The translations under genes were made by a program, and so were the position numbers. The notes under the pieces were generated by a model. The model did not search any database. It had not been told where the DNA came from and saw nothing but the letters and a program-made list of their open reading frames with translations. This document shows positions 24,675 through 32,871 of a stretch of 64,000 nt of DNA, one piece after another. This stretch comes from Desulfosarcina ovata subsp. ovata (lineage in GTDB: Bacteria > Desulfobacterota > Desulfobacteria > Desulfobacterales > Desulfosarcinaceae). Within the stretch, counting starts at the first letter, position 1. Each line of letters opens with the position of its first letter. The stretch is taken from the NCBI RefSeq assembly GCF_009689005.1, contig NZ_AP021879.1, positions 4,340,001 through 4,404,000 of the forward strand, in the 5' to 3' direction.

Positions 24675-27600
24675 ATGGGACTGACGCGACCGCTCATCAG
24701 TAAGATCGCTCCTCCTGAACTGCCATCAGTCGTTCGACGGGAAACGCTGTTTAAGCTACTGGACCGGAAGGCGCACTATTCAGCGACCTGGATTTCCGGG
24801 GCAGCCGGGGCCGGCAAGACAACCCTGGTGGCCAGTTTTCTGGCGCGCCAGAAGCTTCCCTTTATCTGGTATCGGGTCGATGCCGGCGACGGCGACCTGC
24901 CCACCTTCTTTTATTACCTCGGCCAGGCCGTTAAAAAGGCTTCCCCTCGGAAACGAAAGCCCCTGCCGCTTCTCACGCCTGATTATCTACCGGGCGCCGC
25001 GGTTTTTGCCATCCGGTTTTTTGAGAATGTGAGTGCCCGGCTGGACCAGCCGCTTTTCATGGTGTTCGATGATTTTCAGAACGTCGAACCGTTTCCCACC
25101 TTTCATGAAGTTTTCAAAAACGGGCTGCTGAAGCTGGCGGCGAACATTCACGTGTTGATCATGAGCCGTTCGGACCCGCCCCCGGGATTGATTTCCCTGC
25201 TGGCCAATAACCGGATGCGCATCATCGATGCTGGCATGCTGCGGCTCAGTCTCAAGGAAACCGGTGCGATCCTCCGCCTGGAAACCGGCCGCCCCGTTAA
25301 TTCCGGAATTACCCGCCAGTTCTATGAAAAATCCAGGGGCTGGGCGGCGGGGATTGTTCTGATGGCCAAAGGCCTGCGGGATCGGCAGTGGTCATCATCC
25401 AGCCGGCCCCCCATCATGCCATCCACCATCTTCGACTACTTTTCCGGTGAGCTGTTTGACAAGTTGGAGGATCCGGTCAGGAATTTTATGCTGAAAACCG
25501 CCGTTTTGCCCCGGATGACCGCGGCCATGGCCAGAGCCTTCACCGGTAATACGGATGCCGACCGCATTTTAGCGGGTCTGCAGCATAAAAACCTCTTTAC
25601 GGAAAAGTCTTCCGACGATCCGCCCACCTATCAGTACCATGCACTTTTTCATCGTTTTTTGATTGCCAAAGCCGGAGATATGCTGGGACCGGAAACCGTG
25701 GCGGGGTTGAAACGCCGCGCCGCCCGGGTGCTGCAGGACGCCGGTCTGGTGGAAGAGGCGGCCTTGCGGCTGATCGATGTGGGCGACATGCCCGGTTTGG
25801 TCGGGTTACTCCACGCCCACGCCACGATGCTGCTCGATCAGGGGCGCCACAGACCGCTTGCCGATTGGCTGAGCCAAATCCCCGCGCCGGTTATCGACGA
25901 ACATCCCTGGCTGCTCTATTGGCGTGGCGCTGCCCGGCAGTATGATGAGGCGGTCGGTGCACGCGGGGATTTTGTGGGCGCTTTTGAACGATTTGAGTGG
26001 GACCATGACGAGCGCGGCCTTTTGCTCGCCTGGGCCGGCATCGTGCAATGCATCATCAGCGAATGGAACGACTTTCACGCGATCGATCCATGGCTCGACT
26101 GGCTGGATCGCTGGATCCGGGGCGCCGGTGTTTATCCCTCACCGCAGATCGAGGCACGGATAATGCTCGCCAGGGCCGTGGCCGAATTGATCCGCAGACC
26201 CACATCGGAAACCATCCAGCCGGGCTTTCAGAGAGCCCTGTCACTGGCCCGCAAGAGCGGCAACGTGGATTTTGAATTGCAGGTCATCGGCTGGGCCATG
26301 ACCTATCAGGCGTGGATGGGCCGGTTTGATGAAGTCGAGGTCATCCGCAAGACCTCCAAAGCCCTGGCCAAAGGCCGCCTGACCCAGCCATCCCAGGTAA
26401 TTCAATGGAAATGGATCGATATCGCCACCCGGCTTTACACGCTGTGCGGTCGGGAATCCATCCTGGACGAGATCGCCGAGGCGATCGATATGGTCCGTAA
26501 GACCGGTCTTTACACATGGGAGCACAAATTTTTCATGCCGGGCATTTTTGCGGCCCTGTTGCTGTCCGATTTCAACACCGCGGATGCGTTCCTGAAACGT
26601 TTCGAGGCGATTCTCGATCCGGCCCACTATCATGCCCATACGATCTATCATCACTTTGCCGGCTTGTATGCGCTGCTGACCGGCAATACGGTTCAAGCCC
26701 GGGCCCATGCCGAAACCGCCCTGCGTATTGCCGATGAAACGGGATATCGGCTGGCATGCGTGATCTGCCGGATCCAACTGGCCTATCTCCGCCATCTGCA
26801 CGGGAACAGCGACCAAGCCCTGGAGACGCTTCAGTCGGTCGGTGATATCATGCGACGGGGACAAAGCGCGGTCTTCGACTTTATGGAAATGATCGTGCGG
26901 GCCAAGATAGCCTATGACCGGGAGGATGAGCGGCAGGGTTTGGTGGTTTTGGAACGGGCTTTCGGGCTGGGACGCCGGCATCAATTTCTCACCATGGTCT
27001 GGTGGTGGCATCCCGGGCTGATATCCTATCTGTGCGGACAAGCCCTTGTCCATGGCATCGAAACGGACTATGCCAAAACGCTCATCCAAACTCACCGCCT
27101 GGCGCCGGATTCCCAGTTTGAAGGCCTCGTGGACTGGCCGCGGGCGTTTCATGTGCGAACGTTCGACACCTTTCAACTGCTGCGTGACGGGAAGCCGGTA
27201 TCCTTCAGCGGCAAAGTCCAGAAACGCCCCCTCGAATTGCTCAAATTATTGAGCGCAAGAGGGGGGCAGGCGGTGCCCCTGGCCACCATTATGGACGCGC
27301 TCTGGCCGGATGCGGACGGGGATATGGCCGCCAGTGCCTTTTCCTCGGCATTGAATCGGCTGCGCAAACTGATCGGTGTCAAACAAGCCATCACCCTGAC
27401 GAACGGCAAGGTCTCTTTTAATCCCCGTTACATTTGGGTCGACGTTCACGTTTTCGAGACGGCCATTCGCCGGGGGCGAAGGTTGAGGGACAGCGGCAAC
27501 GGCCTGGAGGCCCTTGAGTGGTTCCAACGCGCGATTGACGCCTATCGCGGCCCTTTTTTAGGCGATGAAAATGGAACCCCCTGGATCATCGCCGCCCGTG

Positions 27601-27887
27601 AACGACTGAAAAACATGTTTCTGGATATCCTGAAGGAGGCCGGCCGCCATCGGGAAACGGCCAAGGAATACGACCGTGCCATTGTTTGGTATCAAAAAGG
27701 ATTGGCCATTGATCCGCTTGAAGAGCATTTTTACCAACGATTGATGGCCTGTTATTTTTATCAGGGATGTTATGCCGAAGCGGTAAGAGTTTATGAACGC
27801 TGCCGGACAGTGTTGCAAACCCACTTCGACGTCCCGCCGGCAAGGGCGACGGAGGAACTTTACCAACGCATACGCAACAGGATTTAA
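24675..27887 (+). CDS. MalT-like STAND ATPase regulator with C-terminal wHTH-BTAD domain
   Basis: 1070 aa. An N-terminal STAND NTPase has Walker A GAAGAGKTT (about 44-52), Walker B LFMVFDDFQN and the sensor-like LIMSRSDPP. A long helical TPR-like/MalT middle (about 350-830) follows. The C-terminus (from about 830) has an OmpR-type winged helix (FDTFQLLRDGKPVSF, RPLELLKLLSARGGQ, ALNRLRKLIG). A BTAD/TPR domain then runs to the end (RAIDAYRGPFLGDE, WYQKGLAIDPLEEHFYQRLM). This is the inverse domain order of streptomycete SARPs. It is expected to be a ligand-gated transcriptional activator. Divergent from the envelope cluster and 260 bp upstream of the FrhB-iorAB operon, it could control either or both. 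Confidence 0.88.
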   Translation: MGLTRPLISKIAPPELPSVVRRETLFKLLDRKAHYSATWISGAAGAGKTTLVASFLARQKLPFIWYRVDAGDGDLPTFFYYLGQAVKKASPRKRKPLPLLTPDYLPGAAVFAIRFFENVSARLDQPLFMVFDDFQNVEPFPTFHEVFKNGLLKLAANIHVLIMSRSDPPPGLISLLANNRMRIIDAGMLRLSLKETGAILRLETGRPVNSGITRQFYEKSRGWAAGIVLMAKGLRDRQWSSSSRPPIMPSTIFDYFSGELFDKLEDPVRNFMLKTAVLPRMTAAMARAFTGNTDADRILAGLQHKNLFTEKSSDDPPTYQYHALFHRFLIAKAGDMLGPETVAGLKRRAARVLQDAGLVEEAALRLIDVGDMPGLVGLLHAHATMLLDQGRHRPLADWLSQIPAPVIDEHPWLLYWRGAARQYDEAVGARGDFVGAFERFEWDHDERGLLLAWAGIVQCIISEWNDFHAIDPWLDWLDRWIRGAGVYPSPQIEARIMLARAVAELIRRPTSETIQPGFQRALSLARKSGNVDFELQVIGWAMTYQAWMGRFDEVEVIRKTSKALAKGRLTQPSQVIQWKWIDIATRLYTLCGRESILDEIAEAIDMVRKTGLYTWEHKFFMPGIFAALLLSDFNTADAFLKRFEAILDPAHYHAHTIYHHFAGLYALLTGNTVQARAHAETALRIADETGYRLACVICRIQLAYLRHLHGNSDQALETLQSVGDIMRRGQSAVFDFMEMIVRAKIAYDREDERQGLVVLERAFGLGRRHQFLTMVWWWHPGLISYLCGQALVHGIETDYAKTLIQTHRLAPDSQFEGLVDWPRAFHVRTFDTFQLLRDGKPVSFSGKVQKRPLELLKLLSARGGQAVPLATIMDALWPDADGDMAASAFSSALNRLRKLIGVKQAITLTNGKVSFNPRYIWVDVHVFETAIRRGRRLRDSGNGLEALEWFQRAIDAYRGPFLGDENGTPWIIAARERLKNMFLDILKEAGRHRETAKEYDRAIVWYQKGLAIDPLEEHFYQRLMACYFYQGCYAEAVRVYERCRTVLQTHFDVPPARATEELYQRIRNRI

Positions 27888-28147
27888 TTATATTTCGGTG
27901 GGTTAATGAATCCAACGGTATTTTGACGCTGTAGTGTATATCGGTAGCGAACCTGCGGGGGCGATGGGGTCATGAAATTTTGCGTTTAAATTCTGAAATG
28001 GCTGTGACATAAAGGGCCAATGCTAAAAACGTATACGACCACGTTTGGAATTTGGCACCCTCATCGGTTTAGGAAAAACGCGGTAGGCAATCGATCCGGG
28101 ATGCGTGGCCTATCCGTTAACCAGATAAAAGAAGGACGATTATCGCA

Positions 28148-29245
28148 ATGACGGAAAAAGAACCCATCGGCCATTCACATGTCTCATCTTCCGTTATCGA
28201 TACTGGGCTGTGCACCGGCTGCGGCGCCTGCGTCGGGCTTTGCCCCTATCTTCGAATCCATCGGGGCAGTACGGTCATGCTGTTTGACTGCGACCGTGAC
28301 GACGGGCGCTGCCGGCGGTACTGCCCCCGGATGGAAACGGATTGGGATAACCTTCAGCAGGCACTTTTCGATGCCTCGGAGATCACCCCGGAGCTGGGCG
28401 CCTTTAAGGGGCTCTACATAACCCGCGCGACCGATCCTGAGATTCGGGCCCGGGCCCAGCACGGCGGCACCGTGACCGCCCTGACCTGTCTGGCGCTGGA
28501 CGAAGGGCTCATCGACGGGTGGGTTGTGGCCATGGAAGACACCCCCATGCAGCCCAGAAGCACGACAGCGTTCAGTAAGGCCGACGTTCTGGCTGCTGCC
28601 GGCAGCAAATTCGCCAACGCCCCGGCGGTAGCCGAATTCAATCGCGTGTCCACCGAAGGACAGGGTCCTCTGGGGGTGGTGGCGACCCCCTGCCAGGCAA
28701 TGGCGCTGGCCAAAATGTGGAGCCATCCGGCGGATGAGGACGCCGCCCGGGTGGCCCGCCTCAAGCTGACCATCGGTCTGTTCTGCGGCTGGACCCTGGA
28801 CTGGCGGAAGCTACGGGAGCTGGTGCTCGAGGCGGTCAAGGGGGAGAACATTCTGTCCATGGATATCCCGCCCTCCAGCCACGCCTGCATGCAGGTCGAA
28901 ACGGACAGCGGTGTGATCGATATCCCCATCGACCAAGTGAATGGCTGCGTCCGCGGATGCTGCGACTACTGCACGGATATGACGGCCGAGTTCGCCGATA
29001 TCTCAATCGGTTCGGCGAGAAGCCCGGAAGGGTGGGACGTGGACAGGCACTGGAACCAGACCATCGTCAGAAGCAGGACCGGCGAGCAGCTGATGAACCT
29101 TGCCAAGGAAAAGGGGATTTTGGAATTCAAAGATGTGCCGCCGGAGAACCTGGCCAAGCTCAAATCCGCCGCCATGGGCAAGAAGCGCAATGGCCAGTCG
29201 AATTTGCGCAGATTGCTCGGAGAGGATAACGCCCTGGCTTCCTGA
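28148..29245 (+). CDS. FrhB-like F420 hydrogenase/dehydrogenase beta-subunit family protein
   Basis: 365 aa. An N-terminal 4Fe-4S-type motif LCTGCGACVGLCP (about 21-33) is followed by C48/C54/C59 (CDRDDGRCRRYCP). The FrhB/FdhB core has AQHGGTVTALTCLALDEG, GVVATPCQAMALAKM and GLFCGWTLDW, then a late Cys cluster CVRGCCDYCTDMTAEFADISIG. Family members bind FAD and Fe-S and pass electrons between F420 or ferredoxin and partner enzymes. Its place 23 nt before iorA suggests it is the electron-transfer partner of this oxidoreductase. The organism's use of F420 is not shown by the window. Confidence 0.85.
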   Translation: MTEKEPIGHSHVSSSVIDTGLCTGCGACVGLCPYLRIHRGSTVMLFDCDRDDGRCRRYCPRMETDWDNLQQALFDASEITPELGAFKGLYITRATDPEIRARAQHGGTVTALTCLALDEGLIDGWVVAMEDTPMQPRSTTAFSKADVLAAAGSKFANAPAVAEFNRVSTEGQGPLGVVATPCQAMALAKMWSHPADEDAARVARLKLTIGLFCGWTLDWRKLRELVLEAVKGENILSMDIPPSSHACMQVETDSGVIDIPIDQVNGCVRGCCDYCTDMTAEFADISIGSARSPEGWDVDRHWNQTIVRSRTGEQLMNLAKEKGILEFKDVPPENLAKLKSAAMGKKRNGQSNLRRLLGEDNALAS

Positions 29246-29268
29246 TCAAACAATTAATAGGTGTTTGC

Positions 29269-31221
29269 ATGTCAATTATTACCGGTAATCAAAACAAGGC
29301 AGAACGTCCTCTGATGATGGGCAACGAGGCCATTGCCCGGGGTGCGCTGGAGGCCGGCGTCAAGGTCGTTGCCGCCTATCCCGGAACCCCGTCTTCGGAA
29401 ATCCCCAAGACGTTAGGAGATGTTGCCGACGAGATGGGATTGTATGTGGAGTGGTCCACCAACGAAAAAGTGTCCCTGGAAGTAGCGGCAGCCGCCGCCT
29501 ATTCGGGACTTCGTGCCCTGTGCACAATGAAGCAGGTCGGCGTGAACGTGGCCTCCGATTTTCTGCTCCACCTGGCCGAATACGGGTCCCGCACCGGCCT
29601 GGTGCTGGTGACCTGTGAGGATCCCGGTTCCCTGTCGAGCACCAATGAGGGGGATTCCCGCCCGTACAGCAAGATGATGGAGTTCCCGCTGATCGAGCCG
29701 GGCGACATCCAGGAAGCCAAGGACATGACCCGCTGGGCCTTCGAGCTTTCCGAAACCGTCCGAAACGTGGTCATGCTGCGTAGCGTCACGCGGATGTCCC
29801 ATGCCTCGGGCAATGTGACGGTCGGCGATCTTCCGGAAACGGACGTCAAGGCCGATTTCCAATGCAACGGCGAATTTTTCGATCAGATGACGGGCCCGGT
29901 CATGACACTTCCGTCCACGGCCCCGGCCCAGCGCCTGCGCCAGCACGAAGGGCTCGCCAAGGCGATCGCGTGTTTCGAAGAGAGTCCTTTCAACACTTAC
30001 ACCGGCCCGGACCGGCCCGGACTGCTCATCATCACCAGTTCGGCCGCCACGTTCTACTGCCGGGAAGCCATCGCCATTCTGGGGATCGAGGAGCGGGTGG
30101 GGCTCCTGAAACTCGGAACCACCTGGCCGCTGCCACCGCGCCTGATTGAAAAACACCTGGCCACCGCAGACCGCGTACTGATTGTCGAGGAGGGCACCCC
30201 GTTTCTGGAAGACAATCTCAAGGCCCTGTTTGCCGACCGGATCGAAACCGTCGGGCCGACGCGGTTTCACGGGCGTGCGGACAAAACGATTCCTTCTGTG
30301 GACGAGCTGAATCCCGACATCGTCATGGCAGCCCTGGCTGGCCTTTTGAATCTGCCAATTGATCACAGCACGGCCGATTATCGCCAGCGCATCTCGGCTG
30401 CGCTTGAGGGCAATGTGCCGGACCGGGCCATGACCTTCTGCCCCGGATGCCCCCATCGCGCCTCCTTCTGGCTGCTGCATGAAGCGCTCAAGCTCGACAA
30501 CCGCCGCGGCTTTATCAGTGGTGACATCGGGTGTTACACCCTGGGCGTGGCCGACTGCGGGTTTCGGGCCGTGAAAACGGTCGCTGCCATGGGCTCGGGC
30601 GTGGGCATGGCCTCCGGGTTCGGCAAACTGCGGCGCTTCGGCCTGGAGCAGCCGGTGATCGCGGTTTGCGGAGATTCGACATTTTTCCATGCCGCCATGC
30701 CGGGGCTGGTCAATGCCATCCACAACCAGGCGGATATGATCATGGTGATCCTGGACAACGCGGGCACGGCCATGACCGGTTTTCAGCCCCATCCCGGGAT
30801 CCCGGTGGGCGCGGATGGCAAGCCGCTGCCGGCCCTGGACATTCCCACCATCTGCCAGGCCATGGGCGCACGGGTGGAAATCGCCGATCCGTTTCAATTT
30901 GACGCCGCCAGAAAGACCATCGCGGAATTGATGGACGATGGGGGTGGGGTGCGCGTGCTGGTATTGCGCCAGGCCTGCGCGCTGAGCCCGGCCCGCAAGG
31001 GTAAGAAGGAATGGACCGTGTCGGTTGACCCGGATAAGTGCCTGGGCGAGGCCTGCGGCTGCAATCGGTTGTGCACCCGGGTTTTCAAGTGCCCCGGCCT
31101 GATCTGGGACCCGAAACAAAAAGAGATGCGTATCGATGAATTCGTTTGCGTGGGCTGCGGCGTCTGCGCCCAGGTCTGCCCCCAAAACGCGATTAGGGTT
31201 GAAAAGGTGGTGAATTCATGA
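29269..31221 (+). CDS. iorA: Indolepyruvate ferredoxin oxidoreductase alpha subunit-like (copy 1)
   Basis: 650 aa. The N-terminal pyrimidine domain has GNEAIARGALEAGVKVVAAYPGTPSSE and TMKQVGVNVASD. The TPP-binding domain has CPGCPHRASF, GDIGCYTLG and GDSTFFHAAM ... NAGTAMTGFQPHPG. The C-terminal ferredoxin domain has a normal second motif CVGCGVCAQVCP (from Cys627). The first motif is unusual: from Cys591, C-x4-C-x-C-x3-C-x5-CP instead of the common CxxC pattern. The enzyme oxidatively decarboxylates aryl- or other 2-oxo acids to acyl-CoA with reduction of ferredoxin. It overlaps iorB by 4 nt (ATGA). The second copy at 55517-57325 differs in the Fe-S region and neighbours, so a different substrate or acceptor is likely. 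Confidence 0.88.
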   Translation: MSIITGNQNKAERPLMMGNEAIARGALEAGVKVVAAYPGTPSSEIPKTLGDVADEMGLYVEWSTNEKVSLEVAAAAAYSGLRALCTMKQVGVNVASDFLLHLAEYGSRTGLVLVTCEDPGSLSSTNEGDSRPYSKMMEFPLIEPGDIQEAKDMTRWAFELSETVRNVVMLRSVTRMSHASGNVTVGDLPETDVKADFQCNGEFFDQMTGPVMTLPSTAPAQRLRQHEGLAKAIACFEESPFNTYTGPDRPGLLIITSSAATFYCREAIAILGIEERVGLLKLGTTWPLPPRLIEKHLATADRVLIVEEGTPFLEDNLKALFADRIETVGPTRFHGRADKTIPSVDELNPDIVMAALAGLLNLPIDHSTADYRQRISAALEGNVPDRAMTFCPGCPHRASFWLLHEALKLDNRRGFISGDIGCYTLGVADCGFRAVKTVAAMGSGVGMASGFGKLRRFGLEQPVIAVCGDSTFFHAAMPGLVNAIHNQADMIMVILDNAGTAMTGFQPHPGIPVGADGKPLPALDIPTICQAMGARVEIADPFQFDAARKTIAELMDDGGGVRVLVLRQACALSPARKGKKEWTVSVDPDKCLGEACGCNRLCTRVFKCPGLIWDPKQKEMRIDEFVCVGCGVCAQVCPQNAIRVEKVVNS

Positions 31222-31901
31222 ACCAGGCAAATTTGAAACACGACCCCTACAATCTGATCATTACCGGTGTCGGCGGGCAGGGTAATGTTCTGGCCAGCCG
31301 GATGGTCGGCGATATGCTCTCCCGTCTGGGATTTGACATTACCATCGGCGAAACCTTTGGTGCCTCCCAGCGGGGCGGGTCGGTAATGAGCCACCTGAGG
31401 ATATCGCAAAAAGGAAGCTATTCGCCTCAGATCCCCATGGGCCGCGCCCACATGATCGTGTCCCTGGAGCCCGCCGAAACCTTAAGGGTGCTCCGGGCCT
31501 ATGGCAACCGGCAAGTCAAGGTAATTACGAACATGCGTCCGGTCCGCTCCATCAGTGTCATCAGCGGCGAGCAGACATACCCGGCACCGGAAACCATCAT
31601 GGGCTGGATCCGCGACTTTTCCGAAAGCGCCTGGTTTCTCGACACCACGGAAACCGCGGTCCGGCTGGGAAATCCCATCTTCGGTAACGTCATGTTGGTT
31701 GGTGCCCTGGCCAGGACAGGTGAGTTGCCCCTTGACCGCGATACTTTTGAAGCCGTGGTCAGAAGCCGGATGCCTGCGTCCAAAGTACCGGTCAATATGG
31801 AGGCCTTTGATGCCGGGGGGGCGATGATCGAAGATGGCAGAGCAAGGATTACGAATCCATTTTATCGAGATCTGATGCAAGCTTGCGGACAGATCGGGTG
31901 A
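31218..31901 (+). CDS. iorB: Indolepyruvate oxidoreductase beta subunit-like (copy 1)
   Basis: 227 aa of the 2-oxoacid:acceptor oxidoreductase gamma-type fold: NLIITGVGGQGNVLASRMVG at the N-terminus, GETFGASQRGGSVMSHLRI, and the late LGNPIFGNVMLVGALARTGE segment. It pairs with the alpha subunit to complete the active site. Its ATG overlaps the iorA stop (ATGA), ensuring coupled synthesis. Its last 53 nt overlap the 3' end of the convergent gene at 31849-32772. Confidence 0.9.
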   Translation: MNQANLKHDPYNLIITGVGGQGNVLASRMVGDMLSRLGFDITIGETFGASQRGGSVMSHLRISQKGSYSPQIPMGRAHMIVSLEPAETLRVLRAYGNRQVKVITNMRPVRSISVISGEQTYPAPETIMGWIRDFSESAWFLDTTETAVRLGNPIFGNVMLVGALARTGELPLDRDTFEAVVRSRMPASKVPVNMEAFDAGGAMIEDGRARITNPFYRDLMQACGQIG

Positions 31902-32772
31902 ATTCGGTTTTGAATTTTTTCTCTTCCTGGCCGGTGAATTTTTTAAAGTCGAGCAGCGCCAGGGAGCGGACGGTGTTCAGCAGATCCAGAAGATAAGATT
32001 CTGCAAGGGCGTTGCAGGCTGACATTCTGTCTTCCCCGTTTCCGATTTTATCAGGTAGGGAAGCTGTGAAATTTTCTGGATCAGCTTGAAAACGAAGGTT
32101 GAGGAAGGCCGTCAGAAGACGGAACAAAGCGTCCACGCGGTTCGTCTGGATCAGGGTGGGGGAATGGAAAAAGGAACGTTTTTCCTCCACGCTGACGTCG
32201 GCTTGTTCAAGAGACAATACCTTTTCAAACCAGTTCACGGTGTAGGCAATGATGTCTTCCCTGGACCATTTATCCTTTTCCCAGGCATGGGCGCGGACAG
32301 CCTTTGTCATCTCTTCGAGGCAGATTTCATGGGTCTCATAGTTGAAACTGCCCAGCAAAGCGCCTTCCTGGAAAATATCGATGCCCGGCCGGTGCGCATA
32401 TTCTGAAATTTCTGTGCAAAGGATACGACTTTCTTTGCCGGGTCTTTGGATGATAATTTTATATGACGGTTTATCGCTGTCGATTCTTACCAATTCTTCC
32501 ATGGCATCGGCGGGGGGAAGGATCAGAGCGGCCGCAGAAGGGGGCAGAAAGGCGGCCCATAATCCCGGACTTAAGTCTACACTGGCCAGGGCGGACTTGA
32601 ATATGGGGATGTCCTGCTCTTGCAGAGGGTTAACCGGTGTTAACTTTCCCTTTTCCAGCCGTGGGATGAAAAGGCTCATGATCTCTTCCAGAGCGGCTTG
32701 CCACCGGGCACTTCTTGGGTCTCTGTTTTCCTGTTCAATCCATTGCGTCAGCTTTGATGTCATCCGGTCCAT
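31849..32772 (-). CDS. Hypothetical protein
   Basis: 307 aa without signal peptide or TM helices; not recognised. It contains a mixed alpha/beta N-terminal part (SLFIPRLEKGKLTPVNPLQE, AAFLPPSAAALILPP). A helical, charged C-terminal half follows (CNALAESYLLDLLNTVRSLALL, KKFKTEFTRSVRKLASDLDKMD). The gene is convergent with iorB and their ends overlap by 53 bp. An ATG at 32772 is used; a second ATG lies three codons downstream. No operon partner: the RND genes begin 100 bp away in the same direction but are a separate functional unit. Confidence 0.6.
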   Translation of the reverse strand: MDRMTSKLTQWIEQENRDPRSARWQAALEEIMSLFIPRLEKGKLTPVNPLQEQDIPIFKSALASVDLSPGLWAAFLPPSAAALILPPADAMEELVRIDSDKPSYKIIIQRPGKESRILCTEISEYAHRPGIDIFQEGALLGSFNYETHEICLEEMTKAVRAHAWEKDKWSREDIIAYTVNWFEKVLSLEQADVSVEEKRSFFHSPTLIQTNRVDALFRLLTAFLNLRFQADPENFTASLPDKIGNGEDRMSACNALAESYLLDLLNTVRSLALLDFKKFTGQEEKKFKTEFTRSVRKLASDLDKMDS

Positions 32773-32871
32773 TGCGCCGTTCCCGTTTTTTTATCGGTTA
32801 AAGAATCTCGTCAGACTCGCTCTCATAGCACAAACGCTTTATAGGGACAATTCATCCTTATAATACATTCA

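Noticed and set aside
27888-27935. Possible terminator after the BTAD regulator
   Set aside because: TGGGTT/AATCCA can pair with a wobble, but the stem is short and the U-run is poor, so I do not call it.
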